Origin: S015-6 sp964479535
GTDB taxonomy: Bacteria > Desulfobacterota > DSWW01
NCBI GenBank assembly: GCA_964479535.1
Contig: CAYZMM010000002.1
Coordinates: forward strand, 186,001 to 250,000
Length of the DNA stretch: 64,000 bases
Direction: 5' to 3'
Shown here: one piece after another, positions 33,009-41,971 of the stretch
Layout of the letters: each line of letters begins with the position of its first letter
Numbering within the stretch: the first letter of the stretch is position 1
Notes under the pieces: generated by a model
What the model was told of the DNA's origin: nothing
The model's database searches: none
The model's input: only the letters and a program-made list of their open reading frames with translations
Position numbers and translations under genes: made by a program

Positions 33009-33846
33009 CATGTTCTCGCCCCTCGTCGCGGGAGCAGGGATCCTGGCCGTCCTGGTCGGAGTCGCCCTGTTTGCCCCCTGGTTGGCTCCATACGATCCGT
33101 CGGAGATTCATCTGGAGGAGAAGCTCACCGCCCCCGGCCGGGCCCATCCCTTTGGGACGGACGCACTGGGAAGGGATGTGCAGAGTCGGATCATCTACGG
33201 GGCCAGGGTGTCGGTCCTGGTCGGATTCAGTACGGTGGCGATCTCGTTCGTATTTGGAACGCTCATGGGGTTTCTTGCCGGCTACTACGGGGGGTTGCTG
33301 GACGAGGCGATCATGCGGGGGGTGGATATCCTGCTCGCCTTTCCAGGAATCCTGCTTGCCATTGCGCTCACCGCCATTCTCGGCCCGAGTCTTCGAAACG
33401 TGATCCTCGCCCTCTGTGTGATGGGCTGGGTCGGCTATGCGAGGATCGTCCGGGCTCAGGTGCTCGCTCTCCGCGAGTCCGAATTCGTGCTCGCGGCGCG
33501 GGCCCTCGGCGTCCGTGATTCCCGGCTTCTTCCCCGACACGTCCTTCCGAACATTCTCGCACCACTCATCGTGGAGGCCACCTTCGGCATTGCAGGTGCG
33601 ATTCTCGGAGAGGCGGGGCTGAGCTTCCTCGGGCTCGGAACGCAGCCTCCGGTGCCGAGCTGGGGGAGCATGTTGAACGAGGGGAGGCAGTTTCTGTTCG
33701 TTTCCCCGCACATGACGCTCGCCCCCGGTATCGCCATCATGACCGTGGTGCTGGCCCTGAATCTCCTCGGGGACGCCCTTCGGGACCGATTCGATGTCCG
33801 GCGCGAAGATACGTTCGGGAGACAGGAAACGACGGCGGGCGATTGA
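32989..33846 (+). CDS. ABC transporter permease, DppC/OppC type
   Basis: A 285-residue permease: N-terminal span, the HPFGTDALGRDVQSRIIYGARVS block characteristic of DppC/OppC (residues about 50-72), and an EAA loop EFVLAARALGVRDSRL. Overlaps dppB-like gene by 20 bases. No ABC ATPase (DppD/DppF) follows; the next gene is PBP1A, so the energy-coupling subunits must be encoded elsewhere. Confidence 0.93.
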   Translation: MRRFIASMFSPLVAGAGILAVLVGVALFAPWLAPYDPSEIHLEEKLTAPGRAHPFGTDALGRDVQSRIIYGARVSVLVGFSTVAISFVFGTLMGFLAGYYGGLLDEAIMRGVDILLAFPGILLAIALTAILGPSLRNVILALCVMGWVGYARIVRAQVLALRESEFVLAARALGVRDSRLLPRHVLPNILAPLIVEATFGIAGAILGEAGLSFLGLGTQPPVPSWGSMLNEGRQFLFVSPHMTLAPGIAIMTVVLALNLLGDALRDRFDVRREDTFGRQETTAGD

Positions 33847-33945
33847 TCTTCCGGGTGGTTGTTGCTAGACTTGTAAGGTTTAAGGCGTTGACATTGTTGC
33901 CTTTCCTCCGCCCGATCGCTTTCCTGAGGGCTCATCGGGAGTTGC

Positions 33946-36117
33946 ATGGGATCCGGACGTAGATTTCTACGCTATATCATGGTCTTGGGCCTCCTGGTTC
34001 TTGTCGGGGCGGCCGTTGCGCTTGGTCTGGCCTACCGCATGTTCACCGCCGACCTGCCGAACATCGCCACCCTGCAGGATTATCGGCCCCGCCTCGTGAG
34101 CAAAGTCTTCAGCGAGGAAGGGAATGTGATCGGGGAGTTCTTCATCGAGAAGAGGGAACTCGTCCCACTGGAGAAGGTGCCCAAGGTCCTGCACGATGCG
34201 ATGATCGCCGCGGAGGACGCGAATTTCTATGAGCACGAGGGACTCGATTTCTTCGGGATCATCCGCGCTCTGATCAAGAACATCCGGGCCGGGGGGATCG
34301 TGCAGGGCGGAAGCACGATCACGCAACAGGTCGTGAAATCGCTCCTGCTGACGCCGGAAAGGAGCATAAAGCGCAAGATCCGGGAGGCAATTCTCGCATA
34401 CCGGTTGGAACGGTCCCTGAGCAAGAAGGGGATCCTCTACCTCTATCTGAACCAGATCTATTTCGGTCACGGTGCCTACGGGGTGCAGGTGGCCGCGAAG
34501 AACTACTTCGATCATGATGTGACCGAGGTGGATCTCGCGGAAGCGGCGCTTCTGGCCGGGCTTCCGCGGGCCCCTTCCCGGTATTCCCCGGCCAGGAAGG
34601 GCAACACGGATCTTGCCAGGGAGCGCCAGGCGTACGTGCTGCAGCGCATGCAGGAGGAGAACCTGATCTCCCGGGAACAGGCGCAGCAGGCCCTCGCGAG
34701 ACCGATCCTTCTGATGGAGAACGCTGCGCCCGAGGGGGACGAGGAGGATGCGCCGGGTCCCATCTCCAAGGAGGAGATCCTGGGCCAGCCTGAGCCGATC
34801 CGCATCTATCCGCTTCGGCATGTGAACAAGGAGGTCGCTCCCTACTTCATCGACACGATCCGGGAGTACCTTCTCGGAAAGTACGGCAAGGAGAAGACCT
34901 TCTGCGGCGGGCTGCGTGTCTACACGACCCTCCGGGAAGAGGACCAGCAGGCCGCCCAGGAAGCGGTTCGGTACGGTGTGGATGCTTACATGGAACGTCA
35001 TCCGGAACAGGGAGACGAGGATACGGACAACCCCCTCGACGGGGCCCTGCTTGCGCTGGACCTCCCCCAGGGCTATGTCCGGGCCATGGTAGGCGGGCTC
35101 GATTACGGCCGGAGCCAGTACAACTGCGCGGTTCACGCCCGCAGACAGCCGGGCAGTGCGATCAAGCCCTTGATCTACAGCGCCGCCCTCGACAAGGGCT
35201 ATACGCCCGCTACGATCGTGGTCGATTCCCCCCTCGTCTTCAACGATCCGGTCCTGGAGGAGAAGTGGAAGCCGAAGAACTACTCCCGCTACTTCGTCGG
35301 ACCCACGACGCTCAGGGATGCGCTGACCCATTCCCGCAACGTGGTCACCATCAAGATCCTGCGGGACATAGGCGTGAGCTACGCCATTCGGTATGCGAGG
35401 AGGCTCGGGGTGAGCTCCCCCCTGTCACCGGATCTTTCACTCGCCCTCGGCAGCTCTGAGATTACCCTGCAGGAGCTCCTGATTGTCTACGCTACGTTCG
35501 CCATGGAGGGCAGTAAGCCGACGCCCTTGTCCCTCCACCGCGTTGTGGACGCCGAGGGACAGATCCTCGAGGAGCACCTTCCCGAAGCGGAAGAAGTCAT
35601 CAGCCCCCAGACGGCCTTCCTGGTGACCAGCTTGTTGCAGAGCGTGGTCAAGGAAGGAACAGGAAGGGCGGCGAGGGCCCTCGGGGTTCCGGCGGCGGGC
35701 AAGACCGGAACCACGAACGAGTTCAAGGATGCCTGGTTCATTGGATACACGCCCGACAGAATTGCGGGGGTCTGGATCGGCCACGACCAGCCGAAGAACC
35801 TTGGAAAGAGGGAGTCGGGAGGAAGAGTGGCCGCGCCGGTGTGGGTGCACTACATGAAAAACACCCTTCCAGCGGGCTCGAGGAAGAGCTTCTACATGCC
35901 TTCCGGGATCGTCTTCTCGAGAATCGACACAAAGACCGGGCTGCTGGCAACCCGCAGCTCGACCAAGACCCGTCTCGAGTGCTTCGTGGAGGGCACGGAG
36001 CCGAAGGATTTCTCTCCCGAGGAACGGGACCAGGACGAGGCGGAGTTCTTCAAGGAGGAGTTCGATCCCCTCGACAGGAGCCCTCGGGCAGGGGATCTGG
36101 ATGGAGACAGTCCTTAG
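33946..36117 (+). CDS. mrcA: Bifunctional penicillin-binding protein 1A
   Basis: A 723-residue class A PBP: a membrane anchor (about 9-30), the GT51 glycosyltransferase domain with AEDANFYEHEGLDFFGIIRA, GGSTITQQVVK and YLYLNQIYFGHGAYG motifs, a linker, then the transpeptidase domain with SxxK in GSAIKPLIY, SRN in THSRNVVTIK and KTGTTNEFKD. It polymerises and crosslinks peptidoglycan. ATG 33946 follows GGGAG. The C-terminal 60 residues are acidic. Appears to be transcribed alone. Confidence 0.95.
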   Translation: MGSGRRFLRYIMVLGLLVLVGAAVALGLAYRMFTADLPNIATLQDYRPRLVSKVFSEEGNVIGEFFIEKRELVPLEKVPKVLHDAMIAAEDANFYEHEGLDFFGIIRALIKNIRAGGIVQGGSTITQQVVKSLLLTPERSIKRKIREAILAYRLERSLSKKGILYLYLNQIYFGHGAYGVQVAAKNYFDHDVTEVDLAEAALLAGLPRAPSRYSPARKGNTDLARERQAYVLQRMQEENLISREQAQQALARPILLMENAAPEGDEEDAPGPISKEEILGQPEPIRIYPLRHVNKEVAPYFIDTIREYLLGKYGKEKTFCGGLRVYTTLREEDQQAAQEAVRYGVDAYMERHPEQGDEDTDNPLDGALLALDLPQGYVRAMVGGLDYGRSQYNCAVHARRQPGSAIKPLIYSAALDKGYTPATIVVDSPLVFNDPVLEEKWKPKNYSRYFVGPTTLRDALTHSRNVVTIKILRDIGVSYAIRYARRLGVSSPLSPDLSLALGSSEITLQELLIVYATFAMEGSKPTPLSLHRVVDAEGQILEEHLPEAEEVISPQTAFLVTSLLQSVVKEGTGRAARALGVPAAGKTGTTNEFKDAWFIGYTPDRIAGVWIGHDQPKNLGKRESGGRVAAPVWVHYMKNTLPAGSRKSFYMPSGIVFSRIDTKTGLLATRSSTKTRLECFVEGTEPKDFSPEERDQDEAEFFKEEFDPLDRSPRAGDLDGDSP

Positions 36118-36186
36118 GACCATTGCGTGCGGCCGGAGTTGCGGAAACGCCTTTCCCCAAACCGAATCGAGAGAGACCGAAGTGCC

Positions 36187-37170
36187 ATGGCAAGCAAACG
36201 CAGGATACAGGATACATTGAAGTTGCTCGTGACCGACGGATGCAACCTTTCGTGTACGTACTGTGTGCCCGAACTGCAGACCAAGAAGTCGGCCAGGAGA
36301 AAAGGGTTGAAGCACACGGAACTTCTTCGCCTGGTACGGCCGCTGGTCGACCAGGGCGTCTGTAACATCGATTTCAGAGGGGGCGAGCCGCTGACCAAGA
36401 AATGGCTCCACCCCTTCCTGGAAGAACTCATTCGAATGCCCCAGATCAAGCGCATCAGCCTGTTGACGAACGGCGTGGTTCTGAAGGATCACGCAGGGGA
36501 CCTTCAGCAGCTCGGCGTCAAGGAACTGGGCATTCACGTGGATTCCCTCGACTTCGAGCGATACATGAAGATCACCCGGGGCGATCACCTCTACAGGGTG
36601 TACGCCGGCCTGCAGGAAGCGGAACGGGTCGGGATTTCGAAGATCCGGGTCTACGCCATGATCCTGCGGGGGCTGAATCACAAGGAAATCATCGATTTCG
36701 CTCTCCTGACCAAGGAAAACGCCTACGAGGTCGTCTTCATGGAGTATTCGCCCTACGACGCGAACCAGGTGGGGGGGAAGGCCCGCGTCGAGCTGCACTA
36801 CCCGATCGCCAAGATCCGGGAGGAAATCGACAACTTCCAGAAACTCCTGCCCGTCGAAGGGAACACGGGCCGGGAAGAGCTCTTCCGGTTCGAGGACGGC
36901 AAAGGCGTGATCCGTTTCATCAGTCCTGTCAAGAGGCACAAGTGCGTTCAGTGTACACGGATCGTGCTGACCACGGATGGACAGCTCAGCCCCTGCTTCC
37001 TCACCGACAAGACCGTCGACGTGCGCCCCCTGTTGTCGTTGAAAGAGGGCCAGGAATTCCCCGTCTTGATGGAGTCGCTGCGCAAGGTCGTCCGATCCCG
37101 TCCCCGGAAGATCCCGAAGCTGGACAAGCCTTTCCGCAACTGTACCCAGTTTGCCTTTCTCGACGAGTAG
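36187..37170 (+). CDS. MoaA-like radical SAM protein lacking the C-terminal GG tail
   Basis: A 327-residue radical SAM protein with two cluster sites like MoaA (GTP 3',8-cyclase): LLVTDGCNLSCTYCVPE (CxxxCxxC) and near the C-terminus CVQCTRIVLTTDGQLSPCF (Cx2Cx13C with the TxDGxLxxC pattern). RGGEPLTKKW is the SAM-binding GGEP motif. Unlike typical MoaA, it ends in TQFAFLDE, not the double glycine needed for activity in characterised MoaA. No other moa gene is nearby. It may be a diverged paralog with a different substrate. ATG 36187 is chosen; upstream frame is not conserved. Confidence 0.75.
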   Translation: MASKRRIQDTLKLLVTDGCNLSCTYCVPELQTKKSARRKGLKHTELLRLVRPLVDQGVCNIDFRGGEPLTKKWLHPFLEELIRMPQIKRISLLTNGVVLKDHAGDLQQLGVKELGIHVDSLDFERYMKITRGDHLYRVYAGLQEAERVGISKIRVYAMILRGLNHKEIIDFALLTKENAYEVVFMEYSPYDANQVGGKARVELHYPIAKIREEIDNFQKLLPVEGNTGREELFRFEDGKGVIRFISPVKRHKCVQCTRIVLTTDGQLSPCFLTDKTVDVRPLLSLKEGQEFPVLMESLRKVVRSRPRKIPKLDKPFRNCTQFAFLDE

Positions 37171-37178
37171 AGCCGGCC

Positions 37179-38213
37179 CTAGAACCGCCAGAAGGCCTTC
37201 TGTGTCTCCCGGACGTGTCGGACGATTCTTTCGGTCGTATCGGAGGAGGCGGTCGCGACCGGGTTCGTCGTCCCACCTTCCTGCAGGGCCAGGATGACGC
37301 GTTTTACGCTCCGAGCCAGCCCCTCCAGGTGATAGCCGCCTTCCAGCGTCAGGACGAGCCTTCCCGCGCAGCAGGTCTCCGCGATGCGCCTCAGGATGCG
37401 CGTGATTTCGGCAAACCCCTCTTCCGTCACGCCCATCCCGCCCAAGGGGTCGAGATAGTAGGTGTCGAACCCGGCGGATACGAGCACGAGGTCCGGGGCG
37501 AACTGATTCGCGATCGGCTCGAGGACATCCTGGTAGATCCGGACGAAGTCCTGATCCCCCTGTCCTCCGGGCAGAGGCACGTTCACGGTGTAGCCTTCCG
37601 CCGTGCCGGCTCCGATCTCGTCCGGCCGTCCCGTGCCCGGGTAATAAGGGAACTGGTGGGAGGAGAAATAGAGGACGGAAGGGTCCGATTCAAAGGAGTG
37701 CTGGGTTCCGTTTCCATGGTGCAGATCCCAGTCCACGATCAGAACCCTGTCGGCGAGCCCTCTCTTCTGTGCGTAACGGGCCGCAATCGCCACGTTGTTG
37801 TAGATGCAGAAGCCCATCCCTCTGCCCGCCTCCGCATGGTGGCCGGGCGGTCGCACCAGGGCGAATCCGTTCCGGATCCGGCCGGCACAGACCGCGTCTA
37901 CCAGCACGCACAGCCCGCCTGCTGCGAGCTTCGCCGTCCGGTAGGTGCGTGAGGAGACGTGCGTGTCGGGGTCGAGCTGGCGGTGCCCGCAGTCCCGTGT
38001 GGATTCGATCTTCTGATAGTACGAGTGGGTGTGGATCCACTGGATTTCTTCGACCGTCGCCTCCCGGGCTTGAAGAAGCTCGGTCTTTTCCTGCAACTCG
38101 CCGTCCTCCAGAGCCGAATAGATGGCGCGGAGGCGGTCCGGGTGTTCGGGATGGAAGTCCGAGGTGATGTGCTCCAGATACGCCTCGTCACGGATGATGC
38201 CTGTGCGCGCCAT
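37179..38213 (-). CDS. Histone deacetylase family / AcuC-like deacetylase
   Basis: A 344-residue zinc hydrolase. PPGHHAEAGRGMGFC carries the catalytic His pair, DWDLHHGNGTQ and the SAGFDTYYLDPLGG segment carry zinc-binding Asp/His/Asp, and LTLEGGYHLEGLA the catalytic Tyr. Bacterial relatives act on acetyl-lysine, acetylpolyamines or, as AcuC, on acetyl-CoA synthetase. The substrate is not evident from neighbours. Its stop is only 8 bases from the stop of the convergent MoaA-like gene. Confidence 0.92.
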   Translation of the reverse strand: MARTGIIRDEAYLEHITSDFHPEHPDRLRAIYSALEDGELQEKTELLQAREATVEEIQWIHTHSYYQKIESTRDCGHRQLDPDTHVSSRTYRTAKLAAGGLCVLVDAVCAGRIRNGFALVRPPGHHAEAGRGMGFCIYNNVAIAARYAQKRGLADRVLIVDWDLHHGNGTQHSFESDPSVLYFSSHQFPYYPGTGRPDEIGAGTAEGYTVNVPLPGGQGDQDFVRIYQDVLEPIANQFAPDLVLVSAGFDTYYLDPLGGMGVTEEGFAEITRILRRIAETCCAGRLVLTLEGGYHLEGLARSVKRVILALQEGGTTNPVATASSDTTERIVRHVRETQKAFWRF

Positions 38214-38359
38214 GCCTGCCCTCCCCGTCGAATCTGGTTTCGTTGGACACCTTGTTTGATACCGGGTTTCGCGTGAATTGACAAGTCGGGTGCTTCGAGG
38301 TTGACCTTATCGGGCGGTTCCGATAGGTAAAAAGAGGGAACAACCAGCGGAGAAAGAGC

Positions 38360-39931
38360 ATGCCCATACGGGAAAAGACCCTGGAGGAATTGGTGGACAG
38401 GATCGGGGTGCAGTTCCGACCGAGGATCCGGAAGGCGATCGGCTACGAAGAGGAGAAGGCCATCGGCAAGGCCCTTGCCGAATGGGAAGAGATCGTCAGC
38501 GAAGCGAGGAGGGAGGGCAAGGACGTCTCCGTGGTCCAGGACCATCTGAAACGTCTACACCAGCTCTGGTGGCAGAGGGGCGGGCCCCAGGGCAGGGAAC
38601 CGGCCCACGAGACCTCACGAATGGGCCGGCCTGAGGAGGAGGAAGAGGAGGGAAAGGGTCGGGACATCTCCTACATGGAGCTGAAGAAGACCCTGCGGAC
38701 GGAATTGCAGAACGAGTGCATCGCGGAGGGCGTGGACCTGGTCTCCCGCAGTGAGGAAAACCTGCTCCGCATCCGCAGCCTGCTGGACGGGATCATCAAG
38801 GCGCGGCTGAAGGAAATCCCGGACTGGGTCAAGCGCAAGGATCTCATGGAAGAGATCATGAACGAAGTGCTTGGTCTGGGGGTTCTGGAGGAGTACCTGA
38901 AGGACCCGAAGGTGAACGAGATCATGATCAACGGGAGTGATGTGTACTACGAGCGGGAGGGCCGGATCTTCGGGGCTCCCAGGGGCTTTGCCAATCCCGA
39001 GGAAGTCCGGAAGGTCATCGAGAGAATCATCCATCCCATCGGGAGACGGGTGGACGAATCGAGCCCTCTGGTGGACGGCAGGCTGCCGGACGGATCCCGT
39101 GTGAACATCGTGGTGCCGCCGATCGCGTTGGACGGCCCGGTCATAACCATACGGAAGTTCTCCCGTTCGATCTTCTCTGCGGAAGCGTTGATCGCGATGG
39201 AGAGCATTTCCCGTCAGATGGCCGATTTTTTCCGCCTCATCGTTGTGCACCGTTTGAACATCATGATCACGGGGAGGACGAGCTCCGGCAAGACGACCCT
39301 CCTCAACCTGATCAGTAACTTCATCCCCATCGGCGAGCGGATCATCACCATCGAGGAGATGGCGGAGCTGCAGCTGCGCCAGCGTCATGTGGTGCGGCTC
39401 GAGACCCGGGCCCCGAACATCCAGGGGAAGGGTGAGGTCACGGTGCGGACCCTTTTCCGAAACGCCCTCCACATGAGGCCCGACCGTATCATCGTTGGAG
39501 AGTGCCGAGGCGCGGAGACCCTCGACATGCTCCAGGCCATGAACACCGGTCACGACGGCTCCATCAGTACGGCCCACTCCAACTCACCACGGGATCTGTT
39601 CGCCCGCCTCGAGGCCATGATCGGCATGAGCGACCTGCCGCTGAATGCCCGGACCGTTCGGAAACAGATCAGCTCGGGAATCGATATGGTCGTCTACTGC
39701 ACACGCTATCCGGACGGCCAGAGAAAGGTCACGAGCGTGTGCGAGGTCCAGGAGGGGGGCGAAGGGGACGAGGAAATCGTGCTCCGCGAGATCTATCGAT
39801 TCGAACGATCGAGTTCTCGGGACGCGGACAAGCTGGAGGGCCGTTTCGTCGCAAGCGGCTTCGTTCCCTCCTTTGTGAAGGAGAACCCGGATCTTGATGA
39901 GGATCCTGCCGTTTCAGCCCTTTTCGTATGA
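38360..39931 (+). CDS. cpaF: CpaF/TadA-type secretion ATPase
   Basis: A 523-residue member of the GspE/VirB11 superfamily. The C-terminal domain has the Walker A site ITGRTSSGKTTLLN (about 310-323), an Asp box region (IIVGECRGAETLDMLQAMNTGHDGS) and His box, typical of CpaF, the traffic ATPase of Tad/Flp pili. A long N-terminal charged segment precedes the conserved NEIMINGSDVYYE. None of the other tad/cpa genes (CpaB, C, E, TadB, C) is present nearby, so it is an orphan ATPase here. TrxB follows at 12 bases. Confidence 0.9.
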   Translation: MPIREKTLEELVDRIGVQFRPRIRKAIGYEEEKAIGKALAEWEEIVSEARREGKDVSVVQDHLKRLHQLWWQRGGPQGREPAHETSRMGRPEEEEEEGKGRDISYMELKKTLRTELQNECIAEGVDLVSRSEENLLRIRSLLDGIIKARLKEIPDWVKRKDLMEEIMNEVLGLGVLEEYLKDPKVNEIMINGSDVYYEREGRIFGAPRGFANPEEVRKVIERIIHPIGRRVDESSPLVDGRLPDGSRVNIVVPPIALDGPVITIRKFSRSIFSAEALIAMESISRQMADFFRLIVVHRLNIMITGRTSSGKTTLLNLISNFIPIGERIITIEEMAELQLRQRHVVRLETRAPNIQGKGEVTVRTLFRNALHMRPDRIIVGECRGAETLDMLQAMNTGHDGSISTAHSNSPRDLFARLEAMIGMSDLPLNARTVRKQISSGIDMVVYCTRYPDGQRKVTSVCEVQEGGEGDEEIVLREIYRFERSSSRDADKLEGRFVASGFVPSFVKENPDLDEDPAVSALFV

Positions 39932-39943
39932 GGAATCCGAAGA

Positions 39944-40891
39944 ATGGAAAAGAACGGGCGCGTCGAGCATGTCCTGATCGTAGGCAGCGGTGCAGCAGGC
40001 CTGACCGCGGCCATCTATGCGGCGAGAGCCAACCTGGAGCCCCTGGTCCTGGAGGGGATGCAGCCGGGCGGTCAGCTCACGATCACGAGCGATGTGGAGA
40101 ACTATCCAGGGTTTCCGGAAGGGATCCAGGGCCCGGAGCTGATGGATGCCATGAAGAAGCAGGCCGAACGGTTCGGGGCCCGCGTCCTTGGTGAGGAAGT
40201 GGTGGAGGTGGGCCTGGAACAACGCCCCTTCACCGTCCGCTCGGACAGGAACGAGTACGTCTCCAAGACCCTGATCCTTTCCAGCGGGGCCTCCGCGAGG
40301 TTTCTGGGCCTGCCCAGCGAGAAGCGCTTCATGGGAAGGGGGGTGTCGGCCTGCGCCACGTGCGACGGTTTCTTCTTCAGGGACCAGGAAGTGATGGTTG
40401 TCGGAGGAGGAGACACGGCCTGCGAGGAGGCCCTGTTCCTGACGAAGTTCGCCAGAAGGGTCCGCATCATACACCGCAGAGACCAGCTCAGGGCCTCGAA
40501 GATCATGCAGGACAGGGTCGTGAAGAACCCGAAGGTGGAGATCCTCTGGAATGCCGTGGTGGAGGAAATCCTGGGAGAGGATCCGAAAGGCGTGACGGGC
40601 GTGCGGCTCAAGAGCACCCGGACCGGCGAGACCTTTGAAGAGAGCTGCGACGGTGTCTTCATGGCGATCGGGCACGTTCCGAATACGACCCCCTTCGTGG
40701 GAAAGGTCGACACCGACGAGAGGGGGTACATCCTGACCCGGGACGGCACGCTCACGAGTGTGGAGGGCGTGTTCGCCGCCGGGGATGTGCAGGACGCCAG
40801 GTACCGACAGGCCGTTACGGCAGCGGGCAGCGGGTGTATGGCGGCCCTGGATGCGCTTCGTTTCCTGGAGGAAACGGGCGAGATCGACTAG
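39944..40891 (+). CDS. trxB: Thioredoxin reductase
   Basis: A 315-residue FAD/NADPH enzyme that reduces thioredoxin. Features: GSGAAGLTAAIYAARA FAD fold, GGQLTITSDVENYPGF, redox-active CATCDGFFF (Cys-Ala-Thr-Cys), GGGDTACEEALFL NADPH fold, and GVFAAGDVQD near the end. Start ATG 39944 follows an AAGAATGG context. Length is standard. Confidence 0.96.
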   Translation: MEKNGRVEHVLIVGSGAAGLTAAIYAARANLEPLVLEGMQPGGQLTITSDVENYPGFPEGIQGPELMDAMKKQAERFGARVLGEEVVEVGLEQRPFTVRSDRNEYVSKTLILSSGASARFLGLPSEKRFMGRGVSACATCDGFFFRDQEVMVVGGGDTACEEALFLTKFARRVRIIHRRDQLRASKIMQDRVVKNPKVEILWNAVVEEILGEDPKGVTGVRLKSTRTGETFEESCDGVFMAIGHVPNTTPFVGKVDTDERGYILTRDGTLTSVEGVFAAGDVQDARYRQAVTAAGSGCMAALDALRFLEETGEID

Positions 40892-40919
40892 TAGGCTGAC
40901 AGGGAGGTGCCGATTCTAC

Positions 40920-41159
40920 ATGAACGTTTCGGGCAGAACCCCCGATGAGAGGGCGCGGAACGTGCTGGAGCCGAGCGGCGACGGGATCTGGATCGCAGAG
41001 GGGGCCCGGTCTCCTTCTATGGCTCCCCGTATCCGACCCGCATGGCGGTGGTTCGGCTGTCAAAGGGGGACCTCTGGATCTGGTCGAGGCGATGCGCAGA
41101 TCCTTGCGAGGGCTTGGACCGTGATCTTCCTTCGGAATTCCGAAACACGATCCGGTTGA
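40920..41159 (+). pseudogene. Frameshifted remnant of a DUF4336-like gene
   Basis: Starts at ATG 40920 behind GGGAGGTG. In frame 1 it reads ...EPSGDGIWIAEG, then continuity jumps to a second frame: GPVSFYGSPYPTRMAVVRLS followed by KGDLWIWS (about 41003-41085), then to a third: DLVEAMRRSLRGLGP (41077-41121). Concatenated, this resembles the N-terminus of DUF4336 proteins (GIWIADG-VxFxGxPYPTRMxVVRL-GGLWxxSP). The rest of the gene is missing. Two or more frameshifts and a truncation mean it is decayed. Confidence 0.55.
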
Positions 41160-41192
41160 TGACTTCCCCAACTGCTCGACAAGGAGAGAGCC

Positions 41193-41900
41193 ATGACCAC
41201 GGCAGGAAGACTCGTTCTGGTGTTTGTTGCTGTTCTCGCTCTGCTTCCCTTCTCAGCCGATGCGCAGGTTACCCTGTTCGCTCTGCCGAACGGGACGGAG
41301 ACATCCTCCCCGCCCCTGTTCGGATGGAACGGGCCCGGTTATGACTGGTTCTACTTCATATCCGTCTTCTACTACGACTTTGTCGTCTGGGACGGCTATC
41401 TTCCTGCCCAATTCTGGCTTCCCGATACCGGCTTTGGGATGCCTTCTTCCTGGTGGGACAATGTGGGTCTCGACAATCCCGGCTACTGGGCGGTGCTCGG
41501 CGTGAACTCGGCCACAGGAGCTTATGCGGTTTCCGATGTCTGGACGTTTACCCGCGTAGCGGAGCAGGCGTGCAACACCAGTGCGGTGCAGGCGTGTGTT
41601 GATCAAGTTTTGGATGATTACTCGGCATGCCGGGACCTGTGTGCCCCTTTTGATTGTGCCGGCATGCTCTGCAGATCGCCATGTTTGCAGGAGCGTTGGG
41701 AACGCAGCATGCTCTGTATTACCGATGCGCATTGCGGGAATGATCCGTGGCATTCACAGTATCTCGCGCGCTATGCCTGTCTGGCCGACTGTGCCATTGA
41801 CGAGGAGGCGTGCTATCTCGCCAATCCTGTTGACTGTTCCACGTGCGAGCCTGCGCTCCAGGTATGCCAGGACGCATGTCCGGTGCCGAGTCCCCCCTGA
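41193..41900 (+). CDS. Secreted cysteine-rich protein of unknown function
   Basis: A 235-residue protein with a signal peptide (MTTAGRLVLVFVAVLALLPFSADA) and a good AAGGAGAG ribosome site. The first half of the mature region is rich in Trp, Tyr and Phe (NGPGYDWFYFISVFYYDFVV) and carries a pattern seen in carbohydrate- or surface-binding beta domains. The second half has 16 cysteines in about 105 residues, including CAPFDCAGMLC and CEPALQVCQDAC, likely all in disulfides outside the cytoplasm. I do not recognise a family. Confidence 0.65.
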   Translation: MTTAGRLVLVFVAVLALLPFSADAQVTLFALPNGTETSSPPLFGWNGPGYDWFYFISVFYYDFVVWDGYLPAQFWLPDTGFGMPSSWWDNVGLDNPGYWAVLGVNSATGAYAVSDVWTFTRVAEQACNTSAVQACVDQVLDDYSACRDLCAPFDCAGMLCRSPCLQERWERSMLCITDAHCGNDPWHSQYLARYACLADCAIDEEACYLANPVDCSTCEPALQVCQDACPVPSPP

Positions 41901-41971
41901 TGGCGGGCTTCCGGGGAAAGCCTGCTCATGCCCGCCCACTCCGAAGAGGGCGCCCGGGAGAAAGAGCGAAA

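Noticed and set aside
33888..33910. TTGACA before the PBP1A gene
   Set aside because: No acceptable -10 box at 16-19 bases, so no promoter is called.
38301..38330. TTGACC...TAGGTA and the TATCGG/CCGATA inverted repeat before cpaF
   Set aside because: The -10 match is poor and the 6-bp inverted repeat is too short to call an operator; possible but unsupported.
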